Positions 7,817 to 16,191 of a DNA stretch of 64,000 nucleotides are shown one piece after another. Below the pieces are notes generated by a model that was given only the letters and a program-made list of their open reading frames with translations, did not search any database and was not told the origin of the DNA. A program made the position numbers and the translations under genes. This stretch comes from Chitinophagaceae bacterium (lineage in GTDB: Bacteria; Bacteroidota; Bacteroidia; Chitinophagales; Chitinophagaceae), in NCBI GenBank assembly GCA_947452965.1, contig CANGEW010000001.1, forward strand, positions 248,001 through 312,000. The letters are read 5' to 3'. Each line of letters opens with the position of its first letter. The first letter of the stretch is position 1.

Positions 7817-10543
7817 ATGCGCACTATAGTACAGAAAGTAGTTTTACTGGGAGTTTTGTTTTGTTTGGGGATGCATCTATTTGCACAAAATGATACCCTT
7901 CCGGGAAAGGAAAATAAATTTATTCAAGAAATCTTCAATAGTCGATACCCTAAAGTATACAATATTGCAGGAATCACCGTAAGCGGTGTTAAATACTTTG
8001 ATCAAAATTTAATTATCTCAATTACTGGAATCGCAGTTGGAGATAAAGTTCAAATTCCAGGATCTGATGTTTTTTCTAAAGCTATAACCAAGCTATGGAA
8101 ACAGAACATTGCTTCTGCTGTAGATATCTCCATTACAAAAATAGTAGGGTCGGATATTTTTTTGGAAATATCCATCAATGAGAGGCCTAAATTAATCAGC
8201 TTTTCTTTTGAAGGTGTCAAAAAAAGTGAGCGCGAAGATCTAGAAACAAAATGTGGTCTATTTAAAGAAAGAGTTATCACAGATAACATGAAATTAAGTG
8301 CTGTGGAAGCCATACAAAAATACTACTTTGAAAAAGGATATAGAAAAATCGATATCCAAACGAAAGAAGAAATTGTAGACGGTATAAAAAACGGGGTCAT
8401 ATTAACATTCATAATAAACAAGGGCAAAAAGGTTCGAATCAATTCTATCAACTTTACAGGCAATAGCCAATTCGATGATGCTTCATTAAAAAAACAAATG
8501 AAGGAAACACACGAAATGTGGAGATGCACTTTATATCCAATAGAATCTTCTAATCCATATGGAGATACCTCTAAAGCTAAAACATTTAAACAGTTTCTTA
8601 ACGAAAGAGCTTATTTGTATCCTACCAGAATTCTTGATTTTCTCAATCCGTATTTAAGGATAAAAATTTTAACTACCTCTAAATTTAGCGACACTAAATA
8701 TGAAGAGGATAAAGAAAAAATAATTGACTACTATAACTCTCAAGGCTTAAGAGATGCCATAATTGTTTCTGACACTCAAATCCTTAATAAAAAGGGGAAC
8801 CTTGATATAGATATCAAAATTCACGAGGGTCATCAATATCGATTCGGGAATATTAGTTGGAGAGGAAATACGAAGTACTCCGATTCTGTTTTGAATTTCC
8901 TTTTAGGTATTCAAAAAGGCGATATATATAATTTAGAGTTGCTCAACAAAAGATTAGGCAAACAACTCTCTATGGAAGGTGGCGACATTAGTAGTTTGTA
9001 TCTTGATGATGGATATTTATTTTTTCGATTAGACCCTGTTGAAACATCCGTTTACAATGATACTATTGATTTTGAAATCAGGATAAGTGAAGGTCCTCAA
9101 GCTACTTATGGGAAAATCACTGTTTCAGGCAACGACAAAACGAAGGACTATGTTATTCTAAGAGAAATGCGTACCCTTCCTGGAGAAAAATTTAGTAGGG
9201 CAGATATCATTCGTACACAAAGAGAATTGTCACAGCTAGGATTTTTCAACCCTGAAAAAATAAGTCCCAATATTGTTCCCAATCAATCTAATGGAACCGT
9301 TGATATTAATTGGGAGGTGGAAGAAAAATCTTCCGATCAATTAGAGTTGTCGGCAGGTTATGGAGGAGGATTTGGACTAACAGGAACATTAGGGGTTGTT
9401 TTTAATAACTTCTCTATAAAAAACATCACAAAAAAATCTACCTGGGATCCTTTACCCTCTGGGGATGGTCAAAAGCTAAGTCTCAGGGTTTCCTCAAATG
9501 GAAAAATTTATCAATCCTATAGTTTTTCTTTTACTGAACCTTGGTTAGGTGGTAAAAAAAGAAACTCTTTTTCATTTGGGTATAATTATTCGAAATATAA
9601 TAATTTCAATTACATAGATGCTAATGCTAATTCAATTGAGTCGTACATTCAAACTAACAGCATCGATGTTTCTTTAGGAAAACAATTAAAATGGCCAGAT
9701 GATTATTTCAACTTAGTATATAGTTTACGTTTTCAACAATATGTTTTAAAAAATTACAACCAATTTTTTAGTGGGATTTCAAACATGACGTCTAATAACG
9801 TCAGCATGAAGCTTTCTTTATTAAGAAACTCCGCTGGTCCTAACCCTGTGTTTCCTACAAATGGTTCTAATTTTGATTTAAGCTGCCAATTTACTTTGCC
9901 TTACTCATTATTGGGAATGACTTCTGGTAGTGAAAATAAATATGAATTACCTGAATTTCATAAATGGCGCTTTGCGGGAGATTGGTATACTCCAATTGGT
10001 AGAGCAAGGGGTGAAGAAAAAAACAAACAATTTATTTTACGAACAGCTGTGAAATTTGGATTCATTGGAAGATATAATAGCAAATTAGATGTGTCTCCTT
10101 TTGAAAGATTTCAATTAGGAGATGCTGGATTAAATTCTGTTTCTCAAGGCATGGGTGTTTTTGGATATGACATAGTTTCACAAAGAGGTTATCCAGTATA
10201 TTCAAGCTCTGATCCAAAATTTAACCCAGAAAATGCAAGCGCTGCAGACCGATTTACTATTTTTAATAAATACTTATTAGAGTTACGTTATCCTTTCTCA
10301 ACAAGTGCAAGTAGCACCATTTACGGACTTGCTTTCTTTGAGGCAGCAAATGGATGGTATAATTTTAAAGATTATAATCCCTTTAAATTGAGAAGATCTG
10401 TAGGTGTTGGAATGAGATTCATGATTCCTATGCTTGGACTACTAGGTTTTGATTATGGCATAGGTATAGATAGAATTAATCAAAGTACCGATATTAACGG
10501 AGCTGCGAGATTTACCTTTATGCTCGGACAAGAGTCGGATTAA
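7817..10543 (+). CDS. bamA: Outer membrane protein assembly factor BamA
   Basis: Central component of the machine that inserts beta-barrel proteins into the outer membrane. The 908 residues start with a signal peptide (about 1-24, ending LFAQN). POTRA repeats fill the periplasmic half (about 50-500), visible as strings such as ITVSGVKYF, INSINFTGNSQF and ITVSGNDKTKD. The C-terminal Omp85 barrel (about 515-908) ends in alternating aromatic strands. It is longer than E. coli BamA (about 810), as is normal in Bacteroidota. The downstream OmpH chaperones deliver its substrates. Confidence 0.95.
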   Translation: MRTIVQKVVLLGVLFCLGMHLFAQNDTLPGKENKFIQEIFNSRYPKVYNIAGITVSGVKYFDQNLIISITGIAVGDKVQIPGSDVFSKAITKLWKQNIASAVDISITKIVGSDIFLEISINERPKLISFSFEGVKKSEREDLETKCGLFKERVITDNMKLSAVEAIQKYYFEKGYRKIDIQTKEEIVDGIKNGVILTFIINKGKKVRINSINFTGNSQFDDASLKKQMKETHEMWRCTLYPIESSNPYGDTSKAKTFKQFLNERAYLYPTRILDFLNPYLRIKILTTSKFSDTKYEEDKEKIIDYYNSQGLRDAIIVSDTQILNKKGNLDIDIKIHEGHQYRFGNISWRGNTKYSDSVLNFLLGIQKGDIYNLELLNKRLGKQLSMEGGDISSLYLDDGYLFFRLDPVETSVYNDTIDFEIRISEGPQATYGKITVSGNDKTKDYVILREMRTLPGEKFSRADIIRTQRELSQLGFFNPEKISPNIVPNQSNGTVDINWEVEEKSSDQLELSAGYGGGFGLTGTLGVVFNNFSIKNITKKSTWDPLPSGDGQKLSLRVSSNGKIYQSYSFSFTEPWLGGKKRNSFSFGYNYSKYNNFNYIDANANSIESYIQTNSIDVSLGKQLKWPDDYFNLVYSLRFQQYVLKNYNQFFSGISNMTSNNVSMKLSLLRNSAGPNPVFPTNGSNFDLSCQFTLPYSLLGMTSGSENKYELPEFHKWRFAGDWYTPIGRARGEEKNKQFILRTAVKFGFIGRYNSKLDVSPFERFQLGDAGLNSVSQGMGVFGYDIVSQRGYPVYSSSDPKFNPENASAADRFTIFNKYLLELRYPFSTSASSTIYGLAFFEAANGWYNFKDYNPFKLRRSVGVGMRFMIPMLGLLGFDYGIGIDRINQSTDINGAARFTFMLGQESD

Positions 10544-10567
10544 TATTTTATGACAAATAAAGAAGGC

Positions 10568-11080
10568 ATGAAAAACATTATCGTATCACTTACCTTACTT
10601 GTACTACTATCTTTTAGTAGTATTGCGCAACGGTATGCCATTATTGACTCCAAATACATTTTAGGCAAAATTCCGGAATATAAAGATGCTCAAAAGAAAC
10701 TAGACCAGTTTAGCGACCTTTGGCAGCAAGAAATTGACCAAAAGCAAGCAGACTATAATAAAATGGCAAAAGATTTTGAAGCCGAACAGATTATGCTGCC
10801 TGAAACACTAAAAAAGAAAAGAGAGGACGAATTATTTAATAAAGAAAAAGAATTACGCGATTTACAGAAAAAAAGATTTGGATTTGAAGGCGATGTTTTT
10901 AAAAAAAGACAAGAATTGATAAAGCCTATTCAAGATAAAGTATACAACGCTGTTCAAAAATTAGCTCTTGAAAAACAATATGATTTTATCCTTGATAAAA
11001 GTGAAGGAATTACAGTTATCTTTGCTGACCCTAAGTTGGACAAAAGTGAAGATATTTTAAAGTACTTAGGCATCAAATAA
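10568..11080 (+). CDS. OmpH/Skp family periplasmic chaperone (copy 1)
   Basis: Skp-like holdase that escorts unfolded outer-membrane proteins to BamA. The ATG at 10568 gives a clean signal peptide (MKNIIVSLTLLVLL, cut after SIAQ); an in-frame ATG at 10550 would put six charged residues in front and is less likely. The mature part shows YAIIDSKYILGKIPEYKDAQ, then a long charged coiled coil (about 45-125) and a C-terminal beta element. It lies 24 bases after bamA and 37 before a second OmpH. Confidence 0.88.
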   Translation: MKNIIVSLTLLVLLSFSSIAQRYAIIDSKYILGKIPEYKDAQKKLDQFSDLWQQEIDQKQADYNKMAKDFEAEQIMLPETLKKKREDELFNKEKELRDLQKKRFGFEGDVFKKRQELIKPIQDKVYNAVQKLALEKQYDFILDKSEGITVIFADPKLDKSEDILKYLGIK

Positions 11081-11117
11081 AACAATAATAGCAACATTTA
11101 AACAAAAAATACACACA

Positions 11118-11645
11118 ATGAAAAAACTACTCGTAGCAGCAGTAATGATTGTAAGCACATTCGGAGCATCCGCTCAACAAAAAATTGGTTATATCAGCAC
11201 AGACGAATTAGTAGGTGCTATGCCTGAAGCAGAAAAAGCTGAAGCAGAACTAAAAGAATACCAAGCTTCCCTTGCTCAACAAGGACAAGATATGATGAAA
11301 GAATTAAATGAAAAAGACAGTTTGTTTGTTAGAGATTCTGCAAAACTTTCACCCAGCATGAAAGAAATTAAAAAGAATGAATTGTTAAGTTTATATCAAA
11401 GAGTACAAGGTTGGAATCAACAAGCTCAAGAAATGTACCAACAAGAAGCTCAAAAGAAAATTGCTCCTATTCGTACAAAGGCATTAGATGCTATTAGGGC
11501 TGTTGCTAAAGATAATGGCTACACGTACGTTTTAGATGTAAATTCTGTAATTGTAGGTCCTCCAGGCGATGATATCGTAAGTTTAGTGAAAGAAAAATTA
11601 GGTGTTAAAAAAGCAGCCGCACCAGCAGCTCCCAAAAAACATTAA
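11118..11645 (+). CDS. OmpH/Skp family periplasmic chaperone (copy 2)
   Basis: Second Skp-like chaperone, 175 residues, with signal peptide MKKLLVAAVMIVSTFGASAQ, the IGYISTDELVGAMPE opening shared with copy 1, a coiled-coil arm (about 40-125) and an Ala/Pro/Lys-rich tail. The paralogous pair probably arose by tandem duplication. Sequence identity outside the opening is low, so the duplication is old. It ends the operon in front of a strong terminator. Confidence 0.9.
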   Translation: MKKLLVAAVMIVSTFGASAQQKIGYISTDELVGAMPEAEKAEAELKEYQASLAQQGQDMMKELNEKDSLFVRDSAKLSPSMKEIKKNELLSLYQRVQGWNQQAQEMYQQEAQKKIAPIRTKALDAIRAVAKDNGYTYVLDVNSVIVGPPGDDIVSLVKEKLGVKKAAAPAAPKKH

Positions 11646-11664
11646 TCATTTTTATATTTTTTTT

Positions 11665-11698
11665 AGCCGTCCTGTATAATATAGGACGGCTTTGTTAT
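11665..11698 (+). terminator. Rho-independent terminator after ompH
   Basis: AGCCGTCCT (11665-11673) pairs perfectly with AGGACGGCT (11683-11691) around a nine-base loop. A T-rich tract with one G follows. Confidence 0.85.
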
Positions 11699-11703
11699 TT
11701 TTG
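11696..11703 (+). promoter_or_regulatory. -7 element abutting murI
   Basis: TATTTTTG matches TAnnTTTG and stands four bases before the murI ATG, overlapping the T-tract of the preceding terminator. This predicts a leaderless murI transcript. The T-rich setting makes a chance match more likely than elsewhere. Confidence 0.4.
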
Positions 11704-11707
11704 AACA

Positions 11708-12529
11708 ATGAGTACACGTCCTATTGGTATTTTTGATAGTGGTTATGGAGGTCTCACTATTTTAAAAGAATTAGTGCGGCAATTACCTGAATATGATTAC
11801 CTATATTTAGGGGATAACGCCCGAGCGCCCTATGGAAATAAAGACTTTGAAACCGTTTATGCCTATACTCTTCAGGCTGTACAATGGCTTTTTGATCAAG
11901 GATGTTCTTTAGTGATTTTGGCTTGTAATACGGCTTCAGCAAAAGCATTGCGAACAATTCAACAAAATGATTTGCCCAATATTGACCCGCAAAAAAGAGT
12001 GCTGGGCGTAATTAGACCTAGTGCCGAAATGATTGGTAATTATAGCAACACGGGCCATGTTGGCGTATTAGGAACGATTGGCACTACTCTATCCCAATCC
12101 TATCCTATCGAAATTGCAAAATTTTTTCCAGCTATAAAAGTTACGCAAGAAGCTTGCCCAGAATGGGTAGCAATTGTAGAGAACAATACAATAGACACTC
12201 CTTATGCAAATACAATTATCCAAAAACATATCTCTGCCATTCTGAAAGAAGACCTTCAAATAGATACGCTATTACTTGCTTGTACTCATTACCCATTGTT
12301 AATTGAAAAGATTCAAGAACATACTCCCATAAATATAAAAATCATATCTCAAGGAAGCATTGTTGCCAAAAGTTTGAAAGATTACTTAGCTCGTCATGCT
12401 TCTATAGAAAGTAAATGCGCAAAAAATGGCAACCGCAGGTTCTTTACGACTGGAGATGTTCAAGATTTTAACAGCCATGCCAGTGTATTTTTTGGAGGAG
12501 AATTACACGCCGAAAAAGCGATTTTATAA
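11708..12529 (+). CDS. murI: Glutamate racemase
   Basis: Cofactor-independent interconversion of L- and D-glutamate for peptidoglycan synthesis. The 273 residues match the family length. The two catalytic cysteines are visible: Cys73 in ACNTASA and Cys192 in ACTHYP. The N-terminal IGIFDSGYGGLT carries the acid residue of the active site. It is transcribed separately from ompH (terminator and own -7 element). It is the last gene of the envelope block. Confidence 0.96.
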   Translation: MSTRPIGIFDSGYGGLTILKELVRQLPEYDYLYLGDNARAPYGNKDFETVYAYTLQAVQWLFDQGCSLVILACNTASAKALRTIQQNDLPNIDPQKRVLGVIRPSAEMIGNYSNTGHVGVLGTIGTTLSQSYPIEIAKFFPAIKVTQEACPEWVAIVENNTIDTPYANTIIQKHISAILKEDLQIDTLLLACTHYPLLIEKIQEHTPINIKIISQGSIVAKSLKDYLARHASIESKCAKNGNRRFFTTGDVQDFNSHASVFFGGELHAEKAIL

Positions 12530-12542
12530 AGAATTCAGCCTT
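12526..12542 (+). repeat. 17-bp direct repeat, copy 1 (after murI)
   Basis: ATAAAGAATTCAGCCTT, overlapping the murI stop codon, recurs identically at 12885-12901. The two copies flank rpmH and its leader. This copy does not form a terminator hairpin, whereas copy 2 is the left part of one. Confidence 0.7.
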
Positions 12543-12601
12543 ACACACAGTTATTTTCCTATTTTTTTTGCTGTTCATTTTCATTTTATGCTGAAATGCC
12601 A

Positions 12602-12609
12602 TACCTTTG
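12602..12609 (+). promoter_or_regulatory. -7 promoter element of rpmH
   Basis: TACCTTTG matches TAnnTTTG exactly. Transcription is predicted to begin around 12613-12616, which gives rpmH a leader of nearly 80 bases. No good TTTG stands at the expected -33 distance. Confidence 0.5.
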
Positions 12610-12650
12610 CCGTCCTTTCACAAGATGCCGGGATGGTGCCTGGCAGACGG
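12610..12650 (+). promoter_or_regulatory. Structured, GC-rich rpmH leader with a tRNA-Leu-like 5' half
   Basis: TGCCGGG (12626-12632) and CCTGGCA (12639-12645) form a seven-pair stem with a six-base loop. CCGTC (12610-12614) and GACGG (12646-12650) could extend it if transcription starts early enough. From 12627 the primary sequence also reads like the acceptor/D-arm half of a bacterial tRNA-Leu, with ending TGGCAGAC, but no anticodon arm or T-loop follows. It may be a regulatory leader of L34. Confidence 0.4.
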
Positions 12651-12692
12651 GAACAAGTAAACAACATTTGTAAAAGGAAAAAATAATCAACA

Positions 12693-12860
12693 ATGCCAGG
12701 TAAAAAAAGAACCTATCAGCCCCACGCTCGTCGTAGAAAATCAGTACACGGATTCCGTGCACGTATGCAAGATGCAAACGGTCGTAAAGTATTAGCAAGT
12801 CGCCGAGCTAAAGGACGTCATAAATTGACTGTTTCTGATGAACACGGTTCAAAAAAATAG
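12693..12860 (+). CDS. rpmH: 50S ribosomal protein L34
   Basis: Small basic large-subunit protein of 55 residues, too short for a 60-residue ORF cutoff. It begins [16 protein letters not shown] and carries the diagnostic HGFRARM and [18 protein letters not shown] segments. Compared with E. coli L34 (46 residues) it has a short N-terminal addition and a C-terminal tail, SDEHGSKK. The following rnpA and yidD preserve the classical rpmH-rnpA-yidD order. An opposite-strand ORF over the same bases is a shadow. Confidence 0.95.
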   Translation: MPGKKRTYQPHARRRKSVHGFRARMQDANGRKVLASRRAKGRHKLTVSDEHGSKK

Positions 12861-12884
12861 ACCACATCATCTTTAACATTCTTC

Positions 12885-12901
12885 ATAAAGAATTCAGCCT
12901 T
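12885..12901 (+). repeat. 17-bp direct repeat, copy 2 (before rnpA)
   Basis: Identical to 12526-12542, with 359 bases between starts. The last six bases form the left arm of the terminator at 12896. Confidence 0.7.
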
Positions 12902-12921
12902 TGCATTTGCAAGGGCTTTTT
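12896..12921 (+). terminator. Rho-independent terminator after rpmH
   Basis: AGCCTTTGCA pairs with TGCAAGGGCT (one G-U pair) with almost no loop, followed by a short T-run. It separates rpmH from rnpA. Confidence 0.7.
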
Positions 12922-12955
12922 AGTTTAATGTAATATTTTGGTTAATTTACAGATA

Positions 12956-13363
12956 TTGAAAAATACAACACGATATTGTTTAGGAAAAAAAGACAGATTA
13001 AAAAGTCGAAAAGATATCAATGCGCTTTTTGCTAATGGAAAAAAAATAAATCACTTTCCAATTAGAGCTATATGGATGCATACTTCTTCTAATAATGCTT
13101 TACAAGCTGGATTTTCTGTAAGTAGTAAGTATTTTAAAAGGGCTGTTGATAGAAATCGTATCAAACGACTCATGAGAGAAGGCTATCGACTGCAAAAACA
13201 GAAACTAGAGTTGAGCTTACATAAACACAATAAAAAAATAGCACTGTTTTTAATTTATACAGGGAAAGAACTTCCTAATTTTTCAACAGTAGAAAACTCT
13301 TCCCATTTAGTATTGCTATCGATTATCAATCAAATTGACACAAACGCAGAGGCTGTAGTATAG
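12956..13363 (+). CDS. rnpA: Ribonuclease P protein component
   Basis: Protein subunit of RNase P, which matures tRNA 5' ends. There is no ATG at the N-terminus. The TTG at 12956 gives [20 protein letters not shown], the usual LxKxxRLKSRK opening; an alternative TTG at 12938 adds six residues. The conserved RNP motif is visible as [18 protein letters not shown] -7-like ATATTTTG at 12933-12940 predicts transcription starting after 12940, which favours 12956. It is followed after 20 bases by yidD. Confidence 0.9.
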   Translation: MKNTTRYCLGKKDRLKSRKDINALFANGKKINHFPIRAIWMHTSSNNALQAGFSVSSKYFKRAVDRNRIKRLMREGYRLQKQKLELSLHKHNKKIALFLIYTGKELPNFSTVENSSHLVLLSIINQIDTNAEAVV

Positions 13364-13383
13364 TTAATAGCATAAATAGTAAT

Positions 13384-13614
13384 ATGACCATATTAAAAAA
13401 AATATTTAGTGCCCCCTTTGTTTTGCTGATTAAGTTATATCAATGGATAATTTCTCCTTTATTAGGTCCTAAATGTAGATTTTCTCCCTCTTGTTCAACC
13501 TATGGTATAGAAGCACTTAAAAAATACGGACCCATTAAAGGTATATGGCTTACCATTAAAAGATTATCAAAATGCCACCCATGGGGGAAAAGTGGATATG
13601 ATCCTGTTCCTTAA
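13384..13614 (+). CDS. yidD: Membrane protein insertion efficiency factor YidD
   Basis: Small membrane-associated protein of 76 residues that assists YidC-dependent insertion. It shows the family features: an amphipathic N-terminal [14 protein letters not shown], then [19 protein letters not shown] with three Cys, and C-terminal [17 protein letters not shown]. It lies directly behind rnpA, the usual neighbour. Confidence 0.95.
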   Translation: MTILKKIFSAPFVLLIKLYQWIISPLLGPKCRFSPSCSTYGIEALKKYGPIKGIWLTIKRLSKCHPWGKSGYDPVP

Positions 13615-13642
13615 TTTTTTTACTATAAAGCATTCTTTTTTG

Positions 13643-13655
13643 CTAAATAATTTAG
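13643..13655. promoter_or_regulatory. Candidate damage-response operator upstream of umuC
   Basis: CTAAATAATTTAG has the form CTAA-N5-TTAG. The same half-site pair and spacer occurs twice in the umuD promoter at 34173 and 34197. Here it sits between TTTTG (to 13642) and TAATTTG (13656-13662), 43 bases before the umuC start, where a bound repressor would block RNA polymerase. The binding protein is unknown; no lexA is in the window. Confidence 0.5.
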
Positions 13656-13698
13656 TAATTTGTTGATGATTGAGAATTAAAAAAACTCATTTTACTAA

Positions 13699-14973
13699 AT
13701 GAAGGCAATTGTTGATTGTAATAGTTTTTATGCAGCTTGCGAAAGAGTTTTTTGCCCTTCACTGCATGGAAAGCCTGTGGTGGTGCTCAGTAATAATGAT
13801 GGGTGTATTGTATCCAGAACAGACGAAGCGAAGGCTTTGGGGATTCAAATGGCTGGGCCTTATTTTCAAAGTAAAGAATTAATACAAAAAAATAACGTAC
13901 GTGTTTTTTCAAGTAATTATCATTTATATGGTGATATGAGTAAGCGTGTAATGGAAACACTTAGGATGCTTACACCCAGTATCGAAGTATATTCTGTAGA
14001 TGAAGCCTTTATTGATCTTGATGGCATTGATGAAAAGAATTTATTCAATTACGCACATTATATAAAACATACTACCGAATTATGGACGGGCATCCCTGTA
14101 TCTATTGGAATAGGTGCCACTAAAGTACTTTGTAAAGTAGCCAATAAATTGGCAAAAAAAAACAAAAAGAAAACTGGAGGGGTAATCATTCTGCAAACTA
14201 TAGAAGAACAAATGGAAGCCTTAATCAACACACCGGTTGAAGACATTTGGGGGATTGGAAATGCCCATGCAAGAAAACTAAGAATGTTTAATATCAATAA
14301 TGCATGGGAACTTCGAAACATGAATGAAGGTTGGGTGCAAAAAAATCTAGGTGGCATCACGGGCGTTCGACTTGTTAAAGAATTAAAGGGCATGAATTGT
14401 ATGGATATGAAAGAGCCGCTCATATCAAAAAAAATGATTGCTACCACTCGCATGTTTGGAAAACCGATACTGGAACTGAAGGAATTAAAAGAAGCAGTAG
14501 CCACCTATATTAGTCGCGCTGCAGAGAAATTACGCAGGCAAAATGGTGTAGCAGGGTCCTTAATCGTTTTTGTAGTAAAAAGAGGTGAATCCAATTTCAA
14601 TATAAGTTATGAACCTTCGACACAATCTGCATATATAAATTTATCTATCGCAACAGATGCAACTAATGTACTCATTGCTCAAGCTATGCTATTAGTTGAA
14701 AAGTTGTATACTACAGAAAGAAAATATATAAAAGCAGGGGTTGTATTGGGAAATATTCAACCTAATTACACCGTACAATACAATTTGTTTGAATCTAGAG
14801 AAAATAACAAAGAAAGGAAGCTGATGAAGATTATAGATAACATCAATTTTGGAATAGAAGCCGATATCGTAAAATTTGCTTCTGCGGGAACAAAAAGAAA
14901 CTGGAAAATGCGTCAAGAAATGCGAAGTAAAAGATTTACTACTAAGTGGGAGGAATTGTTTATAGTAAAATGA
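13699..14973 (+). CDS. umuC: Y-family DNA polymerase, UmuC (Pol V catalytic subunit)
   Basis: Error-prone translesion polymerase. The 424 residues match UmuC. Catalytic acids are intact: Asp6 in IVDCNSFYAACER, and Asp101-Glu102 in YSVDEAFIDLDG. SNNDGCIVSR, the helix-hairpin-helix region around VEDIWGIGNAHARKL, and the C-terminal little-finger and UmuC-type tail are present. Its partner umuD is not adjacent but 20 kb away. An upstream palindrome shared with umuD suggests co-regulation. It converges with the polysaccharide operon, with three bases between the stop codons. Confidence 0.93.
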   Translation: MKAIVDCNSFYAACERVFCPSLHGKPVVVLSNNDGCIVSRTDEAKALGIQMAGPYFQSKELIQKNNVRVFSSNYHLYGDMSKRVMETLRMLTPSIEVYSVDEAFIDLDGIDEKNLFNYAHYIKHTTELWTGIPVSIGIGATKVLCKVANKLAKKNKKKTGGVIILQTIEEQMEALINTPVEDIWGIGNAHARKLRMFNINNAWELRNMNEGWVQKNLGGITGVRLVKELKGMNCMDMKEPLISKKMIATTRMFGKPILELKELKEAVATYISRAAEKLRRQNGVAGSLIVFVVKRGESNFNISYEPSTQSAYINLSIATDATNVLIAQAMLLVEKLYTTERKYIKAGVVLGNIQPNYTVQYNLFESRENNKERKLMKIIDNINFGIEADIVKFASAGTKRNWKMRQEMRSKRFTTKWEELFIVK

Positions 14974-14976
14974 TAT

Positions 14977-16191
14977 TTAGATTGTAGATTTCTTTTTATT
15001 ATATACATCTAATAAAAACAACAAGTAAGACATAAGAAAAATAAACCAAGTAGCTGTCGAATTGATTCTTGGAACAAAAAAAGCGATGAAATTTATAAAG
15101 CAAAGTGTAGCAAGACATATCACACCAAAAACGTTTATGTTTTTCATGAGTTTTAGGGCCAGTGAGTCAAAAAGAAACGTATGAATAATAATTGCCAGTG
15201 CCATAAAAACTCTTGCGCCATCTTGAAAAAAAGGTTCTAAAAAAGTACCAACATTAGTAAGTATAGGAACACTAAAAAACTCTAAGATTTGCGACGGGGG
15301 TTGATTTACTAAAGAAGACTTTGCTAATATCTTTTCTATTGGATATAAAATTCTAACAGGTTCATATGACGCGGGTAATTCGTAACTAATAAGTCGCCCC
15401 AGGTATGCAAAAGAAGAAGTTAAATATGAAAAAAAAGACTGCGTCCATCTTGGTAGTCCGTAATTTAAAAAATATTCATCATCTGCTCCTTTTCCAAGAA
15501 CAGAGCCAATGGCAATAAAAATCGAAATAAAAAACAATGCAATACTTGCAATAACAAATACAATTGTTCTTCTAGAATACTTATAATAGGTGGCCATAAA
15601 ATAAGAAAGTGAACATGTGAAAATAATCCATACGGGTCTTGTACGATCTAAAAAAAGAGCATTAAGTACGAGTATAATAAATAAGAAAAAAAACCACCAT
15701 TTACTAAGTTGTTTATTGGCGATATGATAGACAATAATAAATGAAGCAATCCATGAAAAATAAGAAACTTGTGTACCCCAACTTTCTACATTATCAGCCA
15801 TGGTTCTAAGTTGGCCGGTATCTTCAATAAATACACTCATGAGTATACCAAAAGCACCCGCAAACTTAGCATAGTCTAAAACATATTTAATAATCCCAAG
15901 AATGCCTAAAAAGGAAATTAGAATAAGAAGTATATAGGCTTTCCAATTAATTAATGAATTGGACTGAATATTGTGTTTAAATGCAGTGGCATTAATTTCA
16001 TTCCTAAATGAAAAATGATGATTTAATATGCTTATGAATGAAAATAATATTGTTATGATAGACCATATATGCAATTCAATAGGAGGATGTTCCCAGCTAA
16101 TCACATCAATAACATAAAAAGAGTATGCAACCGAAAAAGTAACAAACAAATAAAAACTCGGTAAAAAAAACAGATGCCTATATTTAAACAT
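14977..16191 (-). CDS. Wzy-like oligosaccharide repeat-unit polymerase
   Basis: Polytopic inner-membrane protein of about 404 residues with ten or more hydrophobic segments and a larger loop around residues 225-310. This is the architecture of O-antigen/EPS polymerases, which join lipid-linked repeat units at the periplasmic face. These proteins diverge fast, so the call rests on topology and on the position behind wza, wzz and wzx. The ATG at 16191 (MFKYRHLFF) is preferred over an upstream start lying inside the flippase gene. It overlaps wzx by eight bases. Confidence 0.7.
   Translation of the reverse strand: MFKYRHLFFLPSFYLFVTFSVAYSFYVIDVISWEHPPIELHIWSIITILFSFISILNHHFSFRNEINATAFKHNIQSNSLINWKAYILLILISFLGILGIIKYVLDYAKFAGAFGILMSVFIEDTGQLRTMADNVESWGTQVSYFSWIASFIIVYHIANKQLSKWWFFFLFIILVLNALFLDRTRPVWIIFTCSLSYFMATYYKYSRRTIVFVIASIALFFISIFIAIGSVLGKGADDEYFLNYGLPRWTQSFFSYLTSSFAYLGRLISYELPASYEPVRILYPIEKILAKSSLVNQPPSQILEFFSVPILTNVGTFLEPFFQDGARVFMALAIIIHTFLFDSLALKLMKNINVFGVICLATLCFINFIAFFVPRINSTATWFIFLMSYLLFLLDVYNKKKSTI

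Noticed and set aside
8434-8446. GGTTCGAATC-like T-loop sequence suggesting a tRNA
   Set aside because: It lies inside bamA and no acceptor, D or anticodon arms are present around it. No tRNA gene was found in the window.
12586-12798. 70-aa reverse-strand ORF
   Set aside because: It overlaps rpmH and its leader on the opposite strand, which has a clear homologue; the ORF shows no protein features.
14058-14504. 148-aa reverse-strand ORF inside umuC
   Set aside because: It is the antisense of conserved UmuC coding sequence, with Ser/Phe-rich shadow composition and no promoter.
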